Below are positions 1 through 5,146 of a stretch of 8,184 nucleotides of DNA, piece by piece. The stretch comes from Coriobacteriia bacterium (lineage in GTDB: Bacteria > Actinomycetota > Coriobacteriia > WRKU01 > WQUG01). Below the pieces are notes generated by a model. That model did not search any database, was not told the DNA's origin, and saw nothing but the letters and a program-made list of their open reading frames with translations. A program made the position numbers and the translations under genes. Each line of letters starts with the position of its first letter. Position 1 is the stretch's first letter. The DNA lies in NCBI GenBank assembly GCA_009779395.1, contig WREJ01000043.1:1-8184 (forward strand), given 5' to 3'.

Positions 1-941
1 CTTCTGATGTAGCAACAGTAACCGGTGACGTCAGAACAGTGACACAAGTATCTGACCTGCTGATAGGAGACATGGTACTCTTTCCCTCTCCTGGTCTTTT
101 CACTTATCGCATTAGTGAAAGAAGTGACACCTTTAGCAATACCACCACAGAAACAATGACTTTTGACCCAACTATGTATCAAGTAACTTTCATAGTACTG
201 CCTGATTCAGAAACAGGCGAAAACTACGTCAGTGCGATCATTGTTCAAGAAGTACTGCCAGGTGACGTACTGGGCAGCAAACTCGAAGATCTCTACACTG
301 CTCTGACCTTTACCAACACTTTTGTCAGAAACGTAGAAATTGATCCAACAGACCCACTTGCTGTTGGAGGACTGCGGATTTCTAAAACAACAACAGGAAT
401 CATGCCTGATTTCAGCAGAGCCTTTGACTTTGACATCAGACTGTCTGCACCGTCTTTGGCAACAACGATGACACCACCCATTATCTATCGAGCACAGATT
501 ATCGATACGCTGACAAACACTACCATTGGTTCTGTCATCGAGTTCACTGATGAAGTTACCAGAACGGTAGCTTTGACCCACAATCAAACACTGGTCTTTC
601 TTGATACCCATGTAGGAGCCAGATACACAGCAGTAGAACTTGCCGTATCTGACTACACACCTCATGTTGTTGTTCACGCTGATGGTGTTATCGATACCAG
701 CATCATTAATCCACCAGAACGTACACCAAATGTATCTCTTTCAACGGGTGAACAGACATTAGGTGAAGCTGCTAATACCGCAGACTTTACCAATACTGAC
801 TTTTTTGTGCCACCAACAGGTCTTGATATTGGTAAGTTTGGACTCGCACTGTTACTTGCAGCTATTGCAGCATTGATTGTGATAGTCACTGCTACCAGAC
901 GTAGTAAACGTGAGATGGAGTTGCAGGTGCTGACGCACTAA
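1..941 (+). CDS. C-terminal part of a sortase-anchored, pilin-like surface protein (5' end outside window)
   Basis: The frame is open from the first complete codon at position 3, so the GTG at 39 is probably internal and the true start lies upstream of the window. From about 87 to 323 the protein has the pattern of a Spy0128/FctA-type pilin domain: a PGLFTYRISE stretch, a YQVTFIV strand and a closing FTNTF. In this family a Lys-Asn isopeptide bond is catalysed by a Glu. A second B-type domain runs from about 372 to 800, opening with RISKTTTG (Lys codon at 384) and closing with ADFTNT (Asn codon at 792), so it may also form an isopeptide bond. The C-terminus is a cell-wall sorting signal: VPPTG at 807-821, a hydrophobic helix of about 20 residues, then RRSKR and a short tail. 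VPPTG is a variant of LPXTG. The protein is inferred to be exported and linked to peptidoglycan by a sortase, perhaps as a pilus subunit or adhesin. The ligand is unknown. The gene is AT-richer and uses more AGA arginine codons than its downstream neighbours. Confidence 0.85.
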   Translation, partial: SDVATVTGDVRTVTQVSDLLIGDMVLFPSPGLFTYRISERSDTFSNTTTETMTFDPTMYQVTFIVLPDSETGENYVSAIIVQEVLPGDVLGSKLEDLYTALTFTNTFVRNVEIDPTDPLAVGGLRISKTTTGIMPDFSRAFDFDIRLSAPSLATTMTPPIIYRAQIIDTLTNTTIGSVIEFTDEVTRTVALTHNQTLVFLDTHVGARYTAVELAVSDYTPHVVVHADGVIDTSIINPPERTPNVSLSTGEQTLGEAANTADFTNTDFFVPPTGLDIGKFGLALLLAAIAALIVIVTATRRSKREMELQVLTH

Positions 942-944
942 CAG

Positions 945-991
945 ACACCTTGTGCAGAGACCCCAGGTCAGAGCCTGGGGTGACGGGGTGG
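945..991. repeat. Palindromic intergenic repeat, copy 1
   Basis: First of two near-identical units, both running from ACACCTTGTGCAGAGA to GACGGGGTGG. The core is an inverted repeat, CCCCAGG (961-967) and CCTGGGG (974-980), with a 6-base loop. The unit begins only 3 bases after the stop codon of the surface protein gene. It differs from copy 2 by one extra base in the loop. The core resembles REP-like elements of the type CCCGGGTCAAGCCCGGG followed by ATGACG, which occur dispersed in several bacterial genomes. It has no T-tract, so it is not a typical intrinsic terminator. Confidence 0.75.
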
Positions 992-1019
992 CAGTTTTGA
1001 GTTGTTGACGTACTGCCAT

Positions 1020-1065
1020 ACACCTTGTGCAGAGACCCCAGGTCGAGCCTGGGGTGACGGGGTGG
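1020..1065. repeat. Palindromic intergenic repeat, copy 2
   Basis: Second unit, beginning 75 bases after copy 1. The inverted repeat is CCCCAGG (1036-1042) and CCTGGGG (1048-1054) with the 5-base loop TCGAG. The spacer between the copies carries its own inverted repeat, TGGCAGT (989-995) and ACTGCCA (1012-1018). The pair could therefore fold into three consecutive hairpins in RNA. Confidence 0.75.
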
Positions 1066-1081
1066 AAGTCAGAACCAAGAG

Positions 1082-1102
1082 GGTGTGTCAAATTGACACA
1101 CC
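1082..1102. promoter_or_regulatory. Perfect palindrome with 10-base arms; possible operator, promoter element or weak terminator
   Basis: GGTGTGTCAA and TTGACACACC are exact reverse complements around a single central A. The right arm contains a consensus -35 hexamer TTGACA (1093-1098), with a poor -10 candidate TATGCT at 1114-1119 after a spacing of only 15 bases. As RNA it would form a 9-base-pair stem with a 3-base loop. It is followed by a mixed T/G stretch rather than a clean T-tract, so at best it is a weak terminator for the surface protein gene. The function is not determined. Confidence 0.4.
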
Positions 1103-1120
1103 TTCTGTGTATGTATGCTT

Positions 1121-1180
1121 ACAAAAGAAAAAACGAACAAGTGTGCAGAAAGTATCAGAGTGATACTTTCTCGCACACTT
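1121..1180 (-). terminator. Intrinsic terminator reading on the minus strand
   Basis: Bases 1139-1157 and 1161-1180 form a stem of 19 base pairs with one bulged base and the loop GAG. The arms are built from AAGTGTGC and AGAAAGTATCA. On the plus strand the stem is preceded by an A-rich run (1121-1138), so a minus-strand transcript would end in the stem followed by GTTCGTTTTTTCTTTTGT, a classic intrinsic terminator. On the plus strand the stem is followed by GCGCCAATCC, with no T-tract, so it should not terminate plus-strand transcription efficiently. No minus-strand gene is evident upstream of it. Confidence 0.65.
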
Positions 1181-1263
1181 GCGCCAATCCTTGCCATTAC
1201 ACCTGCCACTCCTATCATCACCAAACGGTAACGAATCCCCTCTAAGCGGCGTTGCGGCTAAAC

Positions 1264-1323
1264 ACTAGTGCGACAATTGCTGCTAGTGACAAAGGCGCGG
1301 ACAAACCGAGCACTAGTGAGACA
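1264..1323. promoter_or_regulatory. Three CTAGTG boxes upstream of dapA, possible regulator binding sites
   Basis: CTAGTG occurs at 1265-1270, 1283-1288 and 1313-1318, in the contexts ACTAGTGCGACA, GCTAGTGACAAA and ACTAGTGAGACA. The first and third are also 8-base palindromes (CACTAGTG). They lie about 95-150 bases before the dapA start and may be operators for the dapA-led operon. No good promoter could be assigned next to them. Confidence 0.25.
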
Positions 1324-1401
1324 GCAAACAGGGGTCAAACGGTGCGTGGTTCCGCGTACTTTCTCACGAAAACAGCACAGCTTTTGTTCGCGCTTTTTCA
1401 T

Positions 1402-1407
1402 AAGGAG
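1402..1407 (+). promoter_or_regulatory. Ribosome binding site of dapA
   Basis: AAGGAG lies 6 bases before ATG 1414. It decides the start: the open frame continues back to a TTG at 1252, but that 54-codon extension has no ribosome binding site and no similarity to DapA, whereas family homology begins just after ATG 1414. Confidence 0.85.
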
Positions 1408-1413
1408 ACAGGT

Positions 1414-2328
1414 ATGACTTACACGCCACGTTTTGGTCGTTTGCTGACTGCCATGGTGACGCCCTTTAATGCAGACAGCTCGCTTGACCTTCCCCGTGCG
1501 CAGGAATTAGCAGTACGCCTTTTAGACCAGGGAACGCAAGGACTGGTTATTAACGGCACAACGGGGGAGAGCCCGACCATTAGCCGTGACGAACGCTGCC
1601 AATTGTTTGAAGCCGTCATTGACGCGGTTGGCGCAGATGTGCCCCTTGTTGCCAATGTGGGTGACAACTGCACCGAGGACAGCGTTGAGTTTGCAAAGCG
1701 GGTCACCGCACTAAAAGGTGGCCGCATCAATGGGATTATGGTGGTTACTCCCTATTACAACAAGCCACCACAAGAGGGCATTTACCAGCATATGCGTGCT
1801 GTCGCAGAAGTGGTAGATGTGCCCGTTGTGGTTTACAACATTCCCGGTCGCTGTGTGGTAAACATCGACCCTGAAACCATTATTCGTTTGGCAGCAGATG
1901 TGCCCAACATTCGCGCGCTGAAACAGGCAAATGACGACCTAAATCAGCTAGACAGCATCATTGGAAATACTCCCGATGATTTTGAAATCTTTGCTGGTGA
2001 TGATGCCTTTACCCTGCCTAACATCAGCAAAGGCGGCGTCGGTGTTATCTCGACGATTGGAAACATTGCCGCGCCAGCGATGCGCGCCATGATTGATGCG
2101 TATGTGGCGGGGGAGTTTGACCTGGCAAAAAGCTATGACCAGACCCTGCGCCCCCTGCAAGATGAGCTGTTTGTTACCGCAAATCCCATACTGGTAAAAC
2201 GTGCACTTGCTTTGCTTGATTTTCCTGTGGGGCCGGTGCGCCTGCCTTTGGTTAATGCAACAGATGCGCAGACCGCGCAGCTGCAGCAGGTCATGAGTGA
2301 CACCTTTAGGAGGCTCGATGAGCTCTAA
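1414..2328 (+). CDS. dapA: 4-hydroxy-tetrahydrodipicolinate synthase
   Basis: 304 residues, close to the usual 290-300 for DapA. The enzyme condenses pyruvate with aspartate semialdehyde, the first committed step of the diaminopimelate/lysine pathway, in the cytoplasm. Visible motifs are GTTGES (residues 48-53, substrate-binding threonines), TPYYNKP (112-118, the conserved tyrosine pair), YNIPGR (141-146, catalytic Tyr141 and the carboxylate-binding Arg146) and RALK with Schiff-base Lys170. The fold is a TIM barrel with a C-terminal helical domain. The residue after the lysine is Gln rather than the common Glu or Asp (KQAN), and there is a slightly unusual KGGRING stretch before TPYYN. Both look tolerable, with all catalytic residues present. 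It is the first gene of the run and its last codons overlap the RNase J start. Control by lysine was not visible: no lysine riboswitch was recognised upstream. Confidence 0.95.
   Translation: MTYTPRFGRLLTAMVTPFNADSSLDLPRAQELAVRLLDQGTQGLVINGTTGESPTISRDERCQLFEAVIDAVGADVPLVANVGDNCTEDSVEFAKRVTALKGGRINGIMVVTPYYNKPPQEGIYQHMRAVAEVVDVPVVVYNIPGRCVVNIDPETIIRLAADVPNIRALKQANDDLNQLDSIIGNTPDDFEIFAGDDAFTLPNISKGGVGVISTIGNIAAPAMRAMIDAYVAGEFDLAKSYDQTLRPLQDELFVTANPILVKRALALLDFPVGPVRLPLVNATDAQTAQLQQVMSDTFRRLDEL
2308..2313 (+). promoter_or_regulatory. Ribosome binding site of rnj, inside dapA
   Basis: AGGAGG lies 4 bases before ATG 2318, within the last codons of dapA. It supports ATG 2318 over the in-frame GTG at 2297, which would add seven residues, lies before this site and has no comparable site of its own. 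Placement inside dapA suggests translational coupling. Confidence 0.75.
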
Positions 2329-4234
2329 GCCGCAGCAGACAACACAAGACCCGCACAAGCAGTTGGCACGGCAAGGCTCACGGCAGTTGGCAAAGACAAC
2401 AACAGCAGCAAAGCCAGCGGCAAAGCCAAAACCCAAGCCCAAGCCAAAGCCAAAGGCAAAGCCTAAACCAAAGCAGTCGCCACAAGCAAAGGCGAAAGCA
2501 AAGCCAAAGCAGCCACCACAGGCCAAAGCAAAGCAGCCACAAAAAGCGGCAGCAAAAAAGCAGGATACGTCTGTGCAGTCCGCGCGTTTGCGTGTTATAC
2601 CCTTGGGTGGTCTTGACGGCATTGGCAAAAACATGACCGTCTTTGAATACGGTGACGACATGATAGTGGTTGACGCCGGTCTGATGTTTCCTGACGACCA
2701 GCAACTGGGCATTGACCTGATTTTGCCTGACTATTCTTACATTATCGAAAACGAACACAAGCTGCGTGCCATTGTTATCACCCATGGTCACGAAGACCAC
2801 ACGGGTGCACTACCCTGGCTGCTCAAAGATCTCAGTCGGCGCAATGTGCCCCTTATTGCAAGCAAGCTGACCTGTGGCATGATCAAGGGCAAGCTAGACG
2901 AGCACGGTATAAAAAATGTCAGCTACAACGAGGTCAGCAGCGAAAATGAGGTCAGACATGGTGCCTTTGAGCTAAACTTCATTAATGTAAATCATTCGAT
3001 TCCCGATGCTCTGGCAATACTGCTCAAGACTCCCGTAGGAAATGTGCTGCACACCGGCGATTTCAAGTTTGACCAGACCCCTATTGACGGCAAAGTTGCG
3101 AACTACAACGCGCTTGCGCGGGCGGGGGATGCGGGCGTTATGCTGTTGCTGTCTGACTCGACGGGGGCAGAGGTCGCAGGCGTTACCCAAAGTGAAGCAG
3201 AAGTGGGGCGTGCCCTGCGACGTATTATTGATCAAGCATCGGGACGTGTGATTATTGCCTCGTTTTCGAGTCACATTCACCGGGTGCAGCAGATTTGTGA
3301 CGCTGCGGTTGCTGCTGGCAGAAAGATTGCCGTAACGGGACGCAGTATGCTGCGCAACACAGAAATCGCGCGTGAACTGGGCTATCTCTCAATCGCAAAA
3401 GACACCCTGCTTGATGCCTATGAGCTGCGTGATTATGCACCAGAAGACATAGTTGTTTTGTGTACGGGCAGTCAGGGAGAACCGCTCTCGGCCCTGTCGC
3501 GCATGGCGATTGGCGAGCACAGAAGCATTCGCATTAGCAGTGACGACACGGTGATTTTTTCTGCAACGCCGGTACCCGGCAACGAACAAGCGGTTAACAC
3601 GGTCATCAACCAGCTAATCAAATGTGGCGCGACCGTTTTTGACAAGTCAAATGCCCTGGTGCACGTCAGCGGACACGCGGCAGCAGAAGAACTAAAGCTG
3701 CTGCTGAACCTGATTCAGCCAGAATACTTCTTGCCGGTTCACGGCGAGACGCGACACCTGCATGCGCACAAAGACCTTGCTCTGCAGGTCGGTATTCCTG
3801 CTGAATACATTTTTGTGCTCGAAAACGGTGATGTCTTAGAGTTTGATGTCCAGGGTGCCTATCAAAAGGAGCCTGTCCATAACGGTGTCATCTATGTGGA
3901 TGGTCTCAATGTTGGTGACTTTGACAGTGTTGTCTTGCGTGACCGCCAGCACCTAAGCCAGGACGGCATTGTAACGGTGGTTGCAAACATCAGCCGCCGC
4001 CACAAAAAGGTCAGCGGTGACGTCGAGATCATCCTGCGTGGCGTCAGCGTATGTGACACTGATCACTTTCAGTCAGAAATCGCAGAGCGTGCAACAAAGA
4101 CACTCGAGCGCAACCTGCGAGAAAACGCAAGCCTGCACAACGCACGCCGTTCGGTACGTGATGCCGTATCACAGATGGTGTGGGAGCGCACCAAGACACG
4201 TCCCATGATTATTCCCATCTTGATGGAGATATAG
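2318..4234 (+). CDS. rnj: Ribonuclease J
   Basis: 638 residues. RNase J is a metallo-beta-lactamase/beta-CASP ribonuclease with endo- and 5'-3' exonuclease activity in mRNA decay and rRNA maturation. The first ~85 residues are a disordered tail rich in Lys, Pro and Ala. The catalytic domain begins at LRVIPLGGLDGIGKN (91-105). Metal ligands are seen in HGHEDH (156-161), His226 of NHSIPD, Asp248 of HTGDFKFD and His475 of PVHGETRH. Beta-CASP landmarks are SDSTGAE (279-285), CTGSQGEP (382-389) and VSGHAAAEE (450-458). The C-terminal domain ends with ERTKTRPMIIPILMEI. The body matches the ~555-residue family, so the extra length comes mainly from the tail. The start overlaps dapA by 11 bases. dapA next to rnj is a common actinobacterial arrangement. 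Confidence 0.95.
   Translation: MSSKPQQTTQDPHKQLARQGSRQLAKTTTAAKPAAKPKPKPKPKPKAKPKPKQSPQAKAKAKPKQPPQAKAKQPQKAAAKKQDTSVQSARLRVIPLGGLDGIGKNMTVFEYGDDMIVVDAGLMFPDDQQLGIDLILPDYSYIIENEHKLRAIVITHGHEDHTGALPWLLKDLSRRNVPLIASKLTCGMIKGKLDEHGIKNVSYNEVSSENEVRHGAFELNFINVNHSIPDALAILLKTPVGNVLHTGDFKFDQTPIDGKVANYNALARAGDAGVMLLLSDSTGAEVAGVTQSEAEVGRALRRIIDQASGRVIIASFSSHIHRVQQICDAAVAAGRKIAVTGRSMLRNTEIARELGYLSIAKDTLLDAYELRDYAPEDIVVLCTGSQGEPLSALSRMAIGEHRSIRISSDDTVIFSATPVPGNEQAVNTVINQLIKCGATVFDKSNALVHVSGHAAAEELKLLLNLIQPEYFLPVHGETRHLHAHKDLALQVGIPAEYIFVLENGDVLEFDVQGAYQKEPVHNGVIYVDGLNVGDFDSVVLRDRQHLSQDGIVTVVANISRRHKKVSGDVEIILRGVSVCDTDHFQSEIAERATKTLERNLRENASLHNARRSVRDAVSQMVWERTKTRPMIIPILMEI
2405..2560 (+). repeat. Degenerate hexanucleotide repeat encoding the Lys/Pro/Ala tail of RNase J
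   Basis: A tract dominated by variants of AAGCCA, AAACCC and AAAGCA encodes residues 30-81, with runs such as AKPKPKPKPKPKAKPKPK. Repetition at DNA level means copy number could change by slippage in whole codons, altering tail length without breaking the frame. The tail is strongly basic and may bind RNA or ribosomes; this is inference. Confidence 0.7.
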
Positions 4235-4245
4235 CAGCACAGCAC

Positions 4246-4260
4246 GCAGCGCAGCGCAGC
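4246..4260. repeat. Short tandem repeat (GCAGC)x3 between rnj and uppP
   Basis: Three perfect GCAGC units lie in the 56-base gap between rnj and uppP, within a wider CAGCA-rich stretch starting right after the rnj stop. No hairpin with a T-tract is present, so transcription probably continues into uppP. Confidence 0.6.
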
Positions 4261-4290
4261 AGAGAGGGAAAAGGGAGATAACACACGTCC

Positions 4291-5130
4291 ATGACCAGTG
4301 TATTTGTCATAGCAGAGTGGGTATATGCCCTGACCCTGAGTGTTGTGCAGGGAATCACCGAGTTTATTCCCGTGTCGTCTTCGGGGCATCTGTCGCTGCT
4401 GACCCTGCTTTTTGGGCGTGACCCACATGCAGGGATTGACTTCACCTTTTTTCTGCATATCGCAACCTTAATCGCTGCTGTGCTGTACTTTAGAGATGAC
4501 ATCAAAGACATGCTGCGTTCTTGGTTGCCACAACACGCCCACGACATGAAGGCGCAGCGTCGCATTAGCGTGTTTTTGCTGGTCAGTTGCCTAATTACCG
4601 GACCAATGGGACTGCTGTTTGCCGACAGTTTGGGTTATTTGGCAGCAAATCTACTGGTCTTAGGCGCGATGTTTATTCTGACAGCGATTTCTTTGCTCGC
4701 AACAGAATACGTTCTGGCGCATGCCAGTTATCTGCGAAAAATGGAAAACCTCAGCGTACCGCGTGCGATTTTCATTGGCTTTGTGCAGGGACTTGCCGTG
4801 ATTCCCGGGCTTTCGCGCAGCGGAGCAACCATTGCCGCCGGCGTATGGATGGGTCTGTCTCGTCCGCAGTCTGCGCGCTACAGTTTTTTGCTCAGCATTC
4901 CCATTATTTTGGCGGGTACGCTGCGTGACTGTCTGCGCCTGTATCAGGGTACAATCGCGCTGCCGCCCTTTTGGATTTCGCTGGTCAGCTTTATTGTTGC
5001 TGGTGTTGTGGGCTATCTGGCGATTGCCTGGATGATTCGGCTGGTGTCGCGCTCGACTTTGAACTATTTTGCGCTGTACACGGCTTTGATGGGCATAGTG
5101 CTGGTCGTACTGCATTTTATAGGAAGGTAG
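4291..5130 (+). CDS. uppP: Undecaprenyl-diphosphatase
   Basis: 279 residues, the usual size for the UppP/BacA family. This integral membrane enzyme dephosphorylates undecaprenyl diphosphate, recycling the lipid carrier for peptidoglycan and other wall polymers; family members can confer bacitracin tolerance. Motif 1 is QGITEFIPVSSSGHL (20-34), with Glu24 and His33. The first acidic position of the (E/Q)XXXE motif is Gln20, an accepted variant. Motif 2 is PGLSRSGAT (172-180) with Arg176. Several hydrophobic segments are visible (about 10-40, 50-67, 92-110, 118-138, 160-187, 198-212, 227-250, 258-276). ATG 4291 is the first possible start, because TAA at 4279-4281 closes the frame. The best ribosome binding site, AGGGAG at 4272-4277, is 13 bases away, longer than usual. 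The gene lies 56 bases after rnj and 16 before ftsK, pointing to one transcript with the division genes. Confidence 0.95.
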   Translation: MTSVFVIAEWVYALTLSVVQGITEFIPVSSSGHLSLLTLLFGRDPHAGIDFTFFLHIATLIAAVLYFRDDIKDMLRSWLPQHAHDMKAQRRISVFLLVSCLITGPMGLLFADSLGYLAANLLVLGAMFILTAISLLATEYVLAHASYLRKMENLSVPRAIFIGFVQGLAVIPGLSRSGATIAAGVWMGLSRPQSARYSFLLSIPIILAGTLRDCLRLYQGTIALPPFWISLVSFIVAGVVGYLAIAWMIRLVSRSTLNYFALYTALMGIVLVVLHFIGR

Positions 5131-5146
5131 AAAAGGGTAAACACTC

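Larger units (their letters stand above)
942..1413. other. Intergenic region between surface protein gene and dapA, no convincing gene
   Basis: This 472-base stretch carries no ORF with a ribosome binding site and a recognisable product. In order it holds two copies of a palindromic repeat (945-991, 1020-1065), a perfect palindrome (1082-1102), a strong hairpin flanked by an A-rich run (1121-1180), three CTAGTG boxes (1265-1318) and the dapA ribosome binding site (1402-1407). No tRNA fold or known riboswitch consensus was recognised by eye. On the minus strand, codons from 1334 down to a TAG at 1242-1244 would give a 30-residue hydrophobic peptide (PLFAVSLVLG...FSRNAA). It lacks a ribosome binding site and could be a chance result of T-rich codons, or the decayed end of a membrane protein gene. 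Confidence 0.6.

Noticed and set aside
39..941. Complete 300-residue protein starting at GTG 39
   Set aside because: The same frame is open to the window edge and position 39 has no ribosome binding site or signal peptide; a sortase-anchored protein needs an export signal, so this is an internal part of a longer gene.
942..1180. CRISPR array from the repeated units
   Set aside because: There are only two copies, both palindromic over most of their length, with a single 28-base spacer and no cas genes in the window; this is a dispersed-type repeat.
1027..1245. 72-residue plus-strand ORF in the intergenic region
   Set aside because: It runs through the repeat, the palindrome and the terminator hairpin, has no ribosome binding site and a composition unlike real proteins.
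1252..1413. 54-codon N-terminal extension of DapA from TTG 1252
   Set aside because: It lacks a ribosome binding site and DapA-like sequence; AAGGAG before ATG 1414 fits the family start.
1181..1413. Lysine riboswitch or T-box leader upstream of dapA
   Set aside because: No conserved lysine riboswitch core, T-box sequence or antiterminator/terminator pair could be recognised on the plus strand.
1948..2712. 254-residue minus-strand ORF opposite dapA and rnj
   Set aside because: Its Phe/Gly/Cys/Leu-rich low-complexity middle is just the reverse reading of the Lys/Pro/Ala repeat; it overlaps two well-supported genes.
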